From Salinibacter altiplanensis (lineage in GTDB: Bacteria > Bacteroidota > Rhodothermia > Rhodothermales > Salinibacteraceae): a stretch of 64,000 bases of DNA. Position 1 is the stretch's first letter, and the number at the start of each line of letters is the position of its first letter. The position numbers were made by a program, and so were the translations under genes. The stretch lies in the NCBI RefSeq assembly GCF_002894645.1, contig NZ_NCQY01000023.1, forward strand, positions 204,789 to 268,788. The letters run 5' to 3'. This document shows positions 8,795 to 17,962 of the stretch, piece by piece. Under the pieces are notes generated by a model. The model did not search any database. It worked only from the letters and a program-made list of their open reading frames with translations, and had not been told where the DNA came from.

Positions 8795-10219
8795 CTACTG
8801 GTCCGCCGGGGCGCCCAGGAGGGGCGCAGACGGCGAAAGCCGGCCAACGTTGTAGTCAATCCGCTTCTGCTGAAAGAAGAGTTCGTATCGGGCCCGCACC
8901 TGCTGACTGGCCGCGTCGACGTAGTCGCGCAGGGCGTTCTGCAGCTCTACGATGTCGGCGGACCCGAGCCTATATCGTTCTTGGGCGGCCGTACGGGCCC
9001 GCTCGGCGGCCCGGAGGCGCTTATCGGCGGCCTCCAGCTGCTGCGTCGCATTCTGGTAGTCGAGGTACGACTGCCGCACCTGCAGGGCGATTTCCTGGCG
9101 CTGGTCCTCGAGCGCGTACTCGGCGTTCTGGGCCTGCACCTGGGCCTGCTCCACTTGATTGCTGCGCTGGAGGCGATTGAAGATGGGAATGCTGAGTGAC
9201 AGCGAGACGCCGCCGCCCCGGTTCACGTCGAGCTGGTTGGTGAAGTCGTCGCTCACACCCCCTCCCACTCCCCGGCTCGACCAGTCCGTTCCGTAGTTGC
9301 CCCCCAGCGACAAGCTGGGGTAGTAGGCGGACCGCGCGGACCGAATGCCCTGCTCGGCCGCCCGCCGCTCGGCCTCCGCCACGCGCAGGTCCAGGCGGTT
9401 CTGGAACGCCTCGTCGATCAGGGCAGACAGCTCATACTGGGTGGGCTCCGGGGGGGCCTCCTCCAGGCCGGGCACCTGAAAGTCATAGGCCGCCCGGGGA
9501 TTGAGCTGAAGGGTCTGGATCAGCTGCGTCTGGCTCACCTCCCGCTCTCGCTTTCCTTGTAGGAGCTGCTGCTCGGCGTCGGCCAGGTCGGCCTCCGCGG
9601 TGTACAGGTCCGAGGTGGGTCGCGAGCCGGCCTCTACAAACTCCTCAATCTGACGCAGGCGCTTGCGCTGCGCTTCGACCTGCTCCCGCCGCACCCGCAC
9701 GATCTCGCGACTCTCCACCAGGGAAATGAACTGGTCCATCACGGTGAACACCACCTCCCGCTGCGTGCGCTTCAGGTTCGTCTGGTCCGCCCCGGCCCGC
9801 TCGCGGGCCTCTCGGAGGGAGGCTACGTTCTCAAACCCGTTGAAGAGCGTGACGCTCGACCGACCGCTCAGGTTGAAGAAGTCGGTCGACTGTGTCGTGA
9901 AGTCGCCGGTGACCTGGCTGAAGTTGCGTCCTACCCGCCGCGAGATGTCCGAGTTGATGCTCAAGTCCGGCGCGAAGTCCATCCACTCGGACTGCACCTG
10001 CACGTTCGACTGCCGGGCCTGCGCCTGTGCCCGCTTGATGTTGGTGTTTTGGTCGAGGGCGGTGCGCACCGCCTCGTCGAACGCAATCTGGGTGGTGTCC
10101 TGGGATGGCTGTGCGGTCGCCGGGGCCGTCCCGAACGTCAGGAGCACGGCGAGAAGGGCCAGTCCCGTCGCAACGGGACGGAGGAAAGAGAAGCGTTGCA
10201 TGAGCGTGGTGGAGAACAT
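8795..10219 (-). CDS. TolC-family outer-membrane efflux protein
   Basis: A 474-residue protein with a signal peptide (LALLAVLLTFGTAPATAQ) and two outer-membrane efflux repeats of long coiled coils: IAFDEAVRTALDQNTNIKRAQAQARQ at the start of the first and the RLDLRVAEAERRAAEQGI segment at the start of the second. Each repeat is followed by beta strands. It would form the trimeric exit duct for the adaptor and permeases encoded beside it. The ATG at 10219 is used; an ATG six codons later at 10201 is equally plausible and gives a cleaner signal peptide. An in-frame extension to 10351 would overlap the permease gene. Confidence 0.9.
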   Translation of the reverse strand: MFSTTLMQRFSFLRPVATGLALLAVLLTFGTAPATAQPSQDTTQIAFDEAVRTALDQNTNIKRAQAQARQSNVQVQSEWMDFAPDLSINSDISRRVGRNFSQVTGDFTTQSTDFFNLSGRSSVTLFNGFENVASLREARERAGADQTNLKRTQREVVFTVMDQFISLVESREIVRVRREQVEAQRKRLRQIEEFVEAGSRPTSDLYTAEADLADAEQQLLQGKREREVSQTQLIQTLQLNPRAAYDFQVPGLEEAPPEPTQYELSALIDEAFQNRLDLRVAEAERRAAEQGIRSARSAYYPSLSLGGNYGTDWSSRGVGGGVSDDFTNQLDVNRGGGVSLSLSIPIFNRLQRSNQVEQAQVQAQNAEYALEDQRQEIALQVRQSYLDYQNATQQLEAADKRLRAAERARTAAQERYRLGSADIVELQNALRDYVDAASQQVRARYELFFQQKRIDYNVGRLSPSAPLLGAPADQ

Positions 10220-10250
10220 GAGGAGAACACGAATGACCGGGGCCGGCACG

Positions 10251-11471
10251 CTACTCGTACCGAAGAGACTCGATGGGGTCCAGGCGGGCGGCCTTGTAGG
10301 CCGGATAGCCGCCGAAGACGATGGCCAGCAGAGTGACGCCCCCCACGGCAATGCCCGCCCACATCCACGGGAAGGAGGGACGGATGTCCCAGTAGAGGGC
10401 CGCTAGGTTGCCGCCCAGCCCCCCGAGCACGATGCCGATCAGGCCGCCGATCTGGCACAGGACGATGGCCTCCAGCAGAAACTGGCCCAGGATGTTGCGC
10501 CACTTGGCGCCCACGGCCTTGCGGATGCCAATCTCCTTTGTCCGCTCGGTCACGGAGACGAGCATAATGTTCATGATGCCCACCCCGGCGGCCAGCAGCG
10601 AGATGAGCCCCACGAGCGCCCCGCCCGTCGTGAGGGTGCTCGTAAATTCCCCGAAGGTGCTGCGGAGAAAGTCGCTCGATTCGATGTTGAAGGTGCTCGG
10701 GGCCCCGGGTGCCACCTGCCGAATGACCCGCAGCTGGCTTCGCACCTCGTCCTCGGCGGCCGAGAGCCGGGAGGACGCGGCGGCCCGGACGCGCGTGTCG
10801 TCCATGCTACGGCCCCCACTTCCGTACGCCCCAAAAAGGTGGGTGAGAGGGGCGTACACTCGCGTGTTCGGGCTCCGGAAGAGCCCCGCCTTCTCGGCCA
10901 GAACCCCTACCACCTTTAGCCGCACCCGCCCAATCCGGACCTGTTGGCCGAGCGGACTGGTGGCCGGGAAGAGCACATCGGCCACCTCCGCCCCGAGAAG
11001 GGCCACCGGGCGGCCGCTCTGCACATCCTGTTCCACGAAGGGCCGCCCCGCCTGCATCTCGTAGCCGAAGTTGGCGAGAAACGACTCGTCGGTGCCGTAG
11101 AGCGACACGTTTGGGTTCGTCTCCTGCCGGTCCGACTGTGCCTTCACGCCCCCGTCGAACCGCTCGCTCACACTGATCGTCAGGTCGGTGCCCACCCGCT
11201 CTTTGAGGCGCAGGACCTGGTCGTGCGTGATGGGGGGATGGTACCGCCCGGGCCCGTCGCCGCCGCCGTAGTCGTACCGTTCTACCGAAACGGTGGATGC
11301 CCCAAGGCCCTGAATCGAGCTCTTGAAGTACTGGTCGATCACGTCCACGGCCGTCACGGCGGCGATCACCGCAAAGACCCCGATGACGATGCCGAGCAGG
11401 GTGAGGGCGGAGCGCAATTTGTTGGCCCGGAGCGCCTGAAGCGCCTCCCGGATGGTCTCGAATCCGTTCAT
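10251..11471 (-). CDS. MacB-like ABC transporter permease (second of the pair)
   Basis: A 406-residue permease with the MacB/FtsX layout: one N-terminal helix (LTLLGIVIGVFAVIAAVTAV), a large MacB periplasmic domain (about 45-270), then three C-terminal helices including MNIMLVSVTERTKEIGIRKA and the final LDPIESLRYE signature. The ATG at 11471 gives the standard MNGFETIREALQAL start; an upstream ATG at 11501 adds ten residues. It is 31 bp upstream of tolC and is only partly similar to the permease encoded just before it, so the pair probably forms a heterodimer. The substrate is unknown. Confidence 0.9.
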   Translation of the reverse strand: MNGFETIREALQALRANKLRSALTLLGIVIGVFAVIAAVTAVDVIDQYFKSSIQGLGASTVSVERYDYGGGDGPGRYHPPITHDQVLRLKERVGTDLTISVSERFDGGVKAQSDRQETNPNVSLYGTDESFLANFGYEMQAGRPFVEQDVQSGRPVALLGAEVADVLFPATSPLGQQVRIGRVRLKVVGVLAEKAGLFRSPNTRVYAPLTHLFGAYGSGGRSMDDTRVRAAASSRLSAAEDEVRSQLRVIRQVAPGAPSTFNIESSDFLRSTFGEFTSTLTTGGALVGLISLLAAGVGIMNIMLVSVTERTKEIGIRKAVGAKWRNILGQFLLEAIVLCQIGGLIGIVLGGLGGNLAALYWDIRPSFPWMWAGIAVGGVTLLAIVFGGYPAYKAARLDPIESLRYE

Positions 11472-11624
11472 GAGAACAGCAGTCTCGTTCGGAAAGTGCA
11501 AAGGCCCTACGCTACGCGGTCTGTTCGTGCCGCACCACGAGCCCGCTCCGTGTCGGCACCGAGGGAGAGCGAGAGATCGGCATGGGCTTCTGTGAGGGGT
11601 GAGCTTTGCAGAAAGAACGTGCAG

Positions 11625-12869
11625 CTACTCGTACCGGAGGGCGTCGATGGGATCGGCCGTGGCGGCCTGCCAGGCCGGCGCGATGCCGAACAGAATGCCC
11701 ACCCCGACGCAGATGCCGAAGGCGAGCCCCACCGTCTGGGCGGGCAGAGACGCGGTCAGCCCCAGTGCACTCACCCCCATCGCCCCGAGGGCCGAGAGCC
11801 CGAGCCCGAGGACGCCCCCGATCAGACACACGATGACCGCCTCGACGAGAAACTGAAACAGGATGGTGCGGCGTTTGGCCCCCACTGCCTTGCGGATGCC
11901 GATTTCTTTCGTCCGCTCACGCACCGACACGAACATGATGTTCATCACACCGATGCCCCCCACCACCAGGGCAAGGCCCGTCAAGAACAGCCCCACCCCG
12001 TAAATTGCGATCCGGACGCTCGCGAAGCTGTCCATGACCTGCTGCTGGTCGTTGATCGCAAAATTATTTTCTTCCCCCGGCCCCACCCCCCGAACCGTTC
12101 GCACAATGCCCGTAAGCTCCTCCTCGGCCCGGTTCATCAGGGCCGAGCTCTCTACCTTCGCCATGACGGTGACCCCGTCCTGGCGGCTGACGCCGAACAC
12201 CTTGTCGTAGGTACGAAACGGCATCAAAATGCGCTCGTCCGGCGAGCCGGGCCCCCCAAACATGCTCTCGCCCTTTTCCGTCTGCACCCCAATCACTGTA
12301 CAGGGGACGCCCCCCATCTTGAGTTCTTTTCCGAGCGGCGTGACCGCCGGAAAGAGCTCCTCGGCGACGGTGGCCCCGATGACGCAGACCTGTCGCCCCG
12401 CCCGCTCTTCAGACCGGGTGTAGAATCGCCCCCGGCGGAGCTCCACGTTGCGGATGCGCCCGTACTGGGGCGGCGAGCCCATGATTTCGGCCTCGACCTC
12501 TTGTCCGCGGTAGGTTGTCTGCCGGTCCGTGTCGATCATCGGCGCCGCCGTCTCGGCGAAGCGCGAGCGCTCCTGGATGGTCTGGGCCAGAGCCGGCTGA
12601 ATGGCCGGGCGATTGCGAAGACGCCACCACTCGCGGTCGGTGTTCTGGCCCCACGGAAACTGATCGACGTACAGCACGTCCGTCCCGAGCTGCGAGAGGG
12701 CCTTCTCGAACTCCTGATCCAACCCGTTGATGACGGTCGCCATCAGCGTCACCGCCGCAATGCCAATGATGACCCCCAATGTGGTAAGCGTCGACCGCAT
12801 CTTGTTGGCCCAGATGGCCTGTCCAGCAATGCGGATCCCCTCCACGACTTCGAAGACAAAACGGCGCAT
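11625..12869 (-). CDS. MacB-like ABC transporter permease (first of the pair)
   Basis: A 414-residue permease with the same architecture as its neighbour: N-terminal helix LTTLGVIIGIAAVTLMATVI, MacB periplasmic domain, and a C-terminal three-helix FtsX domain with GGIGVMNIMFVSVRERTKEI and closing ADPIDALRYE. The periplasmic domain differs clearly from the second permease, which argues for two specialised subunits, not a recent duplication. It starts the five-gene efflux cluster (permease, permease, TolC, adaptor, ATPase), all on the minus strand with short gaps. Confidence 0.9.
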   Translation of the reverse strand: MRRFVFEVVEGIRIAGQAIWANKMRSTLTTLGVIIGIAAVTLMATVINGLDQEFEKALSQLGTDVLYVDQFPWGQNTDREWWRLRNRPAIQPALAQTIQERSRFAETAAPMIDTDRQTTYRGQEVEAEIMGSPPQYGRIRNVELRRGRFYTRSEERAGRQVCVIGATVAEELFPAVTPLGKELKMGGVPCTVIGVQTEKGESMFGGPGSPDERILMPFRTYDKVFGVSRQDGVTVMAKVESSALMNRAEEELTGIVRTVRGVGPGEENNFAINDQQQVMDSFASVRIAIYGVGLFLTGLALVVGGIGVMNIMFVSVRERTKEIGIRKAVGAKRRTILFQFLVEAVIVCLIGGVLGLGLSALGAMGVSALGLTASLPAQTVGLAFGICVGVGILFGIAPAWQAATADPIDALRYE

Positions 12870-13029
12870 GGACTCTCACGAGCGTTCAACAGACACGAAA
12901 TGGGAGCGTCCTTCCCCCTCGGCGGGCCGCTCCGCTGGAACCGGAGATCAGCCCATGGGGGCACAGGCTGCGGGCCTTCTTCAAGGTGCGCATACATTCC
13001 AACACCAGTAGGCCCTGCGTGATGCCGCC

Positions 13030-14211
13030 CTATCGACGAATTGCCCGGTTCGCCCGACGAATCGAAGCCACCGACCCACGAGCGGTCGGCACGTCGCGGT
13101 CTGCCTGGATCGTCTGCCGGAACTGCTCGCGGCCCACCGTGAGCTGCGCGTGCACGACCGGGCCGTCTCGCTCGATGCTCGCATCATCGAGCAGGCCCCG
13201 CAGGCCGTTGGCGTCCGGGGCGTCTCCGGACAGCCGGACCGCCGCCATCACCCCCTTCGACACGTCGACGACATTGGAGGCACTGGTCTCGTCCCGCATC
13301 GTGAGGTAGGCCTCCCCCTCTACGGATTCGGGGCTCAGGGTCACCGAGACGGCCTGCTCGCGCACCTGGCGCCGCAGTCGTTCGAACCGACTGTCGTCCG
13401 GGGCCTCGACCTCAAACGCCGGCGGGTCGTCAAGCCCCAACATGCGGTCAGCCCACGCGCCGAGCATCCGCTTCAGCCCGGCCCCGTTGGGAGCAGGGGC
13501 CGTCGCGGTGTCGCCTCGTTCCCCCACGGAGTCGCGAAGCGCGGTCTGCAGGACGTCGCGCCCCACGAGCCACGCGGTACTGCCGTGGCCCACCCGCTCC
13601 ACGAGCGTCATGTAGGGATCGTTGCCGCGAAGGCCGGGGGCCTCGTCTTGGTGCCGATCCACCATGGCTTCAACGCGCCCGGCCTCCGGCGCCACGGCAA
13701 TTACCCCGTCCCGCACAAACCCCAGCGTGAGGGTGTCGGGGGCGGCGGCGTCCGACGGCGTTCCGGCAACGAGGTGATAGACGGGCACCTCCCCGTAGGT
13801 CGTCGTGTAGCCGGCCTCCGGGACCCGGTCCAGGTACCGGTCCATCTGGGCCGGGGTCAAGTCCGCAAACACCACCGCGCTGAACGATTGGGCGCGCCCT
13901 CCGGTCCCGTACACCGCCTTCAGGTCCGCCTCCGGCTTCATGCCCGTCGCGTCCAGGAAGGTGCCCAGGCGGGTGCCCTCTGCTCTCCGGAGTTGTTCGC
14001 GCAGGCCCATGTCCGTCCACGCCCCAAGCTGCCCCGTCATCGTTTCCAAGTCAACCATGCCGGCAAAACGAGGCGTCTCCGGGAGCAGGGCCGTCGCCTG
14101 CCGCGTTTGCGTAGGGACGCGGTCGGTGAGACTCATGTAGGGCTCGCAGCCGGCAAGCCCCACGGCAACGACGACAAGAAGGCCCCAGAGCGGTGGGCGG
14201 CGAGCAGACAT
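13030..14211 (-). CDS. Predicted lipoprotein of unknown function
   Basis: A 393-residue protein with a signal peptide ending in the lipobox LAGC, so probably lipid-anchored in the envelope. The mature protein has alternating helices and strands with repeated hydrophobic patterns (FSAVVFADLTPAQMDRYL, GFVRDGVIAVAPEAGRVEAMV). Overall it looks like a substrate-free scaffold similar in style to DUF3352-like proteins, but I do not recognise a family. Many Asp/Glu residues fit a halophile. It is encoded 160 bp upstream of the efflux operon on the same strand and might be its first gene. A second in-frame start at 14235 would add eight residues before the signal peptide. Confidence 0.7.
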   Translation of the reverse strand: MSARRPPLWGLLVVVAVGLAGCEPYMSLTDRVPTQTRQATALLPETPRFAGMVDLETMTGQLGAWTDMGLREQLRRAEGTRLGTFLDATGMKPEADLKAVYGTGGRAQSFSAVVFADLTPAQMDRYLDRVPEAGYTTTYGEVPVYHLVAGTPSDAAAPDTLTLGFVRDGVIAVAPEAGRVEAMVDRHQDEAPGLRGNDPYMTLVERVGHGSTAWLVGRDVLQTALRDSVGERGDTATAPAPNGAGLKRMLGAWADRMLGLDDPPAFEVEAPDDSRFERLRRQVREQAVSVTLSPESVEGEAYLTMRDETSASNVVDVSKGVMAAVRLSGDAPDANGLRGLLDDASIERDGPVVHAQLTVGREQFRQTIQADRDVPTARGSVASIRRANRAIRR

Positions 14212-14467
14212 GGCGACACGGATTGGTCGGGACACAAGAACGGCACGGCGCAGCGGAGCGTCGTGTTGGGTGCCGGTCCCGTACGTGCCGTGGCCCGCCG
14301 TGATGCCGGGCGTGCGACGGACCGGCCACGCGACGCGACGAATGCCCGAGCAGCGGAGATGGATGGGGCCGCTGCTCGCGTGTTCTCTTCAGCTTCTGGC
14401 CCAGACGGCCATGCATCCGCGCCGTCCTCGCTCGCCCAAGACGCAGACCGAGCCCCAGAAGGCAGTA

Positions 14468-14902
14468 CTACGTCATGGTGATGTGTTTCTGCAGACGGTC
14501 GTCCGAGATGGAAAGCTGCCCCTCCTCGTTTACCTTCTCGTACAGCGCTTCGGAGCACACGCGGGTGCTCATCTCTTCGCACCAGCAGGCAAACTCGTAC
14601 CCCACGGCCCCGTGGTCGTCGCCAAAGGCCTCAAACTTGGCCGTCCGCAGGCTCTCTTCGGGGGACGTGCCGACGCCCCAGACGATGCCAGTCGTTCCGT
14701 CGAACGTCACCCAGTGGGCAGGCGTGGCGACGCGCTCGAACTTCTCAAGCTTCCCCCCCACGGCGGAGTCGTCGCGTTCGACCTCCCGAAACCCTGCGTT
14801 GGAGGAACTCCAGACGAGGTCCTTGGGGGCGATCCGGCCCTCTGTTTTTTCGACGTACCCGTCGGGAAAGCGGTCGGGGTGTGTAGCGTGGGGATCAGCC
14901 AT
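14468..14902 (-). CDS. Hypothetical soluble protein, 144 aa
   Basis: An acidic protein without a signal peptide or membrane segment. Features are a central beta-rich block (AHWVTFDGTTGIVWGVGTS) and a helical C-terminus that holds two Cys (EFACWCEEMSTRVCSEALY, three Cys in all), which could bind metal but follow no motif I recognise. The frame is well used and codon composition matches the neighbours, so I take it as a real gene. It lies 256 bp upstream of the predicted lipoprotein on the same strand. No function is proposed. Confidence 0.55.
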   Translation of the reverse strand: MADPHATHPDRFPDGYVEKTEGRIAPKDLVWSSSNAGFREVERDDSAVGGKLEKFERVATPAHWVTFDGTTGIVWGVGTSPEESLRTAKFEAFGDDHGAVGYEFACWCEEMSTRVCSEALYEKVNEEGQLSISDDRLQKHITMT

Positions 14903-15081
14903 GACGTGTGCCTTTGACCGGAGCGGAACGGAATGCGGTGCGATCGATCACCACAGGCTTGTGCCCAGGCAAAGTCCGCACTGCCGGCTCTCGCGGATGG
15001 TTCACCCCACATCTCCGTTCTACGCCCAAGCGGGCTCTTTCCACGACTTCGTTACGTGGGCAGCTGGCCCCCAGGGCCTCC

Positions 15082-15498
15082 TCAGCCCCCCGCTAGGAAC
15101 TCGCGTTCCAGATCGCGGAGTTCACCGAGCACCGCTTCTCGGTCGCCTGCGTCCTCCAGATCGACCGTGCGGAGGTTCGTCGAGGCCGTATGCACATCGA
15201 GGGCCGTTCCGTTTTCCCCCGTCACGATGAGCCCGAGCCGCAGGGGCGACTTAGCGTCGGCGGGCGACTGGGCCTGTCGCACCCGCATCTCGCGGCGGGC
15301 ATCGTCGAGGGCCCGGAAAAGCCGCCGCGCCTCGGCGCCGTGCACCGAGGTCGGCAGGGCCGTGTCCGTCAGATCAAGGGGAGATCGGTCCGCCCCGTGC
15401 ACGGGGTGAGAGGAGCGGTGTCCGACCACGGCGAGGTGAGCGTTCATGGCGTTGCGGATGAGGCAAGCGTTGGGGGGAGCACTGACGGTCGCTTTCAT
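15082..15498 (-). CDS. Hypothetical protein translationally coupled to the LytTR regulator
   Basis: A 138-residue protein of unknown family. Its ATG follows the stop codon of the LytTR gene immediately (TAG then ATG), which strongly suggests translational coupling. A shorter start at 15447 (MNAHLAVVGH) is possible. The C-terminal half is the best-ordered part: a helix with RRLFRALDDARREMR, a strand block LRLGLIVTGENGTALDV and a final acidic helix GDREAVLGELRDLEREFL. There is no signal peptide. Its place in the operon suggests a role with the two-component system, but nothing in the sequence shows what it does. Confidence 0.6.
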   Translation of the reverse strand: MKATVSAPPNACLIRNAMNAHLAVVGHRSSHPVHGADRSPLDLTDTALPTSVHGAEARRLFRALDDARREMRVRQAQSPADAKSPLRLGLIVTGENGTALDVHTASTNLRTVDLEDAGDREAVLGELRDLEREFLAGG

Positions 15499-16266
15499 CT
15501 AGCCCGTGGCGTCGAGCAGCGCGTCGATGTTGTCGCTGTAGCCCCGGCTCGTCTTCAGGGGCGTGCCGCTCGCCATGCGAAGCTGGTAGGTGCCATGGTC
15601 GAGGGGGCGCAGCTCATCGATGTGCTCCACGTTGACGATGTAGGAGCGATGCACGCGCAGGAACCGATCGGCGTCAAGCTGCTCCTCGAGCTTCTTCATC
15701 GTCTTCCGGACCAGATGGGCGTCGTCGCCGTCGTGCAGAGCCACGTAGTCGCCCTCCGACTCGATCCACTGTACGTCCTCGGCGTCCACGAAGTAGATGC
15801 GATCTCGACTCCGCACCGTGAAGCGTTCGATGCTGGTCTCCTCGTCCGCGTACTCCCGGAGCATCCCCCGAAGCTGTTGGTTGAGGGTGTCCGCTTCCGT
15901 CTGGCGGAGCTGTTGACGGGCCCGTTCCATCGCTTCCTGGAAGCGGGCCTCCTCGATCGGCTTAAGCAAATAGTCGAGCGCGTGGGCCTCGAAGGCCTCC
16001 AGCGCATACTGGTCGTAGGCCGTCACGAAGATGGTGAGCGGCATCGCTTCCACCCCCACCTCGCGCACGACCTCCAGCCCGCTCATTTCGGGCATCTGCA
16101 CATCGAGAAACACGAGGGCGGGCTCCTGCGCCTTGATCTGACGCACCGCCTCGTCCCCGTCGGTGGCCTCCCCGACGATGGTCACATTATCGAGGGGCTC
16201 CACAAGCTGCCGCACCCCGGTGCGGGCGAGCGGCTCGTCGTCGACGATGAGGGCGCGAATGGGCAT
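15499..16266 (-). CDS. LytTR-family response regulator
   Basis: A 255-residue regulator. A receiver domain (about 1-120) has the acidic pair in ALIVDDEPLARTG, the phospho-accepting Asp in VFLDVQMPEMSG and the conserved Lys in LLKPIEE. A LytTR DNA-binding domain follows (about 150-250: IYFVDAEDVQWIESEGDY and FLRVHRSYIVNVEHI). It should bind direct repeats as a dimer after phosphorylation by the histidine kinase encoded 82 bp upstream. The ATG at 16266 is taken because it opens the receiver domain exactly; the longer frame is proline/arginine-rich. Target genes cannot be read from the sequence. Confidence 0.93.
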   Translation of the reverse strand: MPIRALIVDDEPLARTGVRQLVEPLDNVTIVGEATDGDEAVRQIKAQEPALVFLDVQMPEMSGLEVVREVGVEAMPLTIFVTAYDQYALEAFEAHALDYLLKPIEEARFQEAMERARQQLRQTEADTLNQQLRGMLREYADEETSIERFTVRSRDRIYFVDAEDVQWIESEGDYVALHDGDDAHLVRKTMKKLEEQLDADRFLRVHRSYIVNVEHIDELRPLDHGTYQLRMASGTPLKTSRGYSDNIDALLDATG

Positions 16267-16348
16267 ACGTCTATGTGATGCGGGCGTGGGTGCGCAAGTG
16301 CGTGTGGGGAAGGGCACGTCGGCCGGCCCCGCGTGTGCCGACCTGCGC

Positions 16349-17626
16349 TCACGGCTGCACACTTGGGGCCGACGCCGCGGGGGCCTCTCGCTGCGTCGGC
16401 GAGGGGGACAGTGCATCGCGGGGGCTGCACGGAATCCGAATCGTCACGCGTGCCCCGCCCTCCGCAGCGGGTCCGAGCTCAAGGGCGTGCGCTTCGCCGT
16501 AAAGCGTGTCGAGCCGACGCTTCGTGGTGGAGAGGCCCACCCCTTCGCTCTCCTCCAAGAGGGTTTCGGGGGCCTCCGAGAAGCCCGGGCCGCTGTCGGC
16601 CACGGCGAGCTCGACGCCCTTCTGGTCGTGGGACGAGGCCGGACGGGCAATCACGCGCACCGTCCCGGGCTCGGCGTGGGGAGCGATCCCGTGTCGAACA
16701 GCGTTCTCCACGAGGGGCTGGAGCAGCAGGTAGGGCACCGCCACCTCGCTGACGGCCGGGTCGACGTCAATTTCGGTCCGCAGGCGGTCCTCGAACCGAA
16801 TCTCCTCGATCTCAAGGTAGCGCTCCACCAGGTCAATCTCTTCCCGTAGTGGCACCGTCTGGACGTCCGCCCCCTGAAAGGTGGCCCGCAGCATGTCGCT
16901 CAACAGGCGAAGCGTACGGCCGGCCTTTGCCGTTTCGCCGCCCCGCACCAGAACCGTGATTGCGTTCAGGGTGTTAAACAGAAAGTGTGGGTTCACCTGC
17001 ATGCGCAGCGCCTGCAGCTGGGCCTGAGCCAGTTCGGCCTGCAGCGCCTGGGTCCGGGCTTCCTGCTGCCGGGAGCGCACGAAGTGCTCGTACGTGAAGC
17101 ATAGTGCCGCCACGATGAAGTACGTGAAGTAGTCGGCAATGAAGCGCCGCACGAGAAAGACGGCGAGCCGCCATCCGCCGAGGCCGTAGGGGTCGACTGC
17201 CCGAAAGTCGAACGACGTCGTGAAGTTGGGATAGATGCCCTCGCGGGTGAGGGTGGCGACGGCGAAGATGCCGCGCTCGACGGCCACATGGACGACGGCG
17301 ATGCCCCCTCCAATCGCCAGCATCGCACCCACACCGTGCTTCAGCCCGGCGCGCACGTCGGCCCAGCGGAAAAGCGCGAGCACGACGGGCAGGAGCAGGG
17401 CCCAGAGGTGCAGTCGTGTCCACAGCCCCACGGCGAACGTGAAGAAGGCAAACGGCACGCGGCCCCACAACTGCTGGCCGGGGGTCGCCCGGAACCATTC
17501 GACGAGCCACGGCCCGGTCCCTTCGATGAGCAGGAGGGCGCCCAACAGGGCCGCGGTGCCGTACTGCAGGTAGCGCCGCGTGAGCCGGCGAAGGGCAGAC
17601 AACTCCGGGGTGGCCGGCACGGCCAT
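16349..17626 (-). CDS. LytS-type sensor histidine kinase
   Basis: A 425-residue membrane kinase. The N-terminal half holds about four or five transmembrane helices without a large sensor domain. The His_kinase block has the phospho-acceptor in LRMQVNPHFLFNTLNAI, and the ATPase part shows the N-box VENAVRHGI, G1 DSGPGF and GVGLSTTKRRL. It pairs with the downstream LytTR regulator in the usual order. The ATG at 17626 is chosen because further upstream the frame runs into the tRNA-Ser gene. Acting signals are unknown; kinases of this type often sense membrane or cell-wall state. Confidence 0.92.
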   Translation of the reverse strand: MAVPATPELSALRRLTRRYLQYGTAALLGALLLIEGTGPWLVEWFRATPGQQLWGRVPFAFFTFAVGLWTRLHLWALLLPVVLALFRWADVRAGLKHGVGAMLAIGGGIAVVHVAVERGIFAVATLTREGIYPNFTTSFDFRAVDPYGLGGWRLAVFLVRRFIADYFTYFIVAALCFTYEHFVRSRQQEARTQALQAELAQAQLQALRMQVNPHFLFNTLNAITVLVRGGETAKAGRTLRLLSDMLRATFQGADVQTVPLREEIDLVERYLEIEEIRFEDRLRTEIDVDPAVSEVAVPYLLLQPLVENAVRHGIAPHAEPGTVRVIARPASSHDQKGVELAVADSGPGFSEAPETLLEESEGVGLSTTKRRLDTLYGEAHALELGPAAEGGARVTIRIPCSPRDALSPSPTQREAPAASAPSVQP

Positions 17627-17736
17627 GGCGGATTCCGGCGGGTGAGCGGCGTCGGGGACAGGTCTGGGGGCCGGGCGTGCTTCTACGTGGCCCGGCGTTT
17701 GCAAAAGAGGGTCCTCGACAGATGCGGACTGAGGGG

Positions 17737-17823
17737 CGGAGGGGGAGGGATTCGAACCCCCGGGGCCTCGCGGCCCGCCGGTTTTCAAGACCGGTGCATT
17801 CGACCAGGCTCTGCCACCCCTCC
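17737..17823 (-). tRNA. tRNA-Ser (UGA anticodon)
   Basis: On the minus strand the acceptor stem GGAGGGG pairs with CCCCTCC. The anticodon stem CGGTC/GACCG style arm holds a CUUGAAA loop giving anticodon UGA, and the T-loop GGTTCGAATCC is intact. A long variable arm, typical of serine tRNAs, explains the 87-nt length. The discriminator base is G, as required for seryl-tRNA synthetase recognition. CCA is not encoded. It lies upstream of the LytS kinase gene on the same strand. Confidence 0.95.
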
Positions 17824-17962
17824 GAGGGGACTTATTGCTCTGGCCATTCTTTCACACAGGCCGTGGGGGACGGTTTCAACGGGGGATTGAATTGGGCATA
17901 GGGACAGGAGGCATCGTGTAGGGACCGGGGGCTGGGCATCGCGCAGCGGGCCCTGCTGCCTG

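Noticed and set aside
7301-9199. Long plus-strand open frame opposite adaptor and TolC genes
   Set aside because: His/Leu/Arg-rich shadow of two convincing genes on the other strand.
10944-13022. Long plus-strand open frame opposite both permeases
   Set aside because: Spans the gap between two real minus-strand genes and encodes only Arg/His/Pro-rich sequence.
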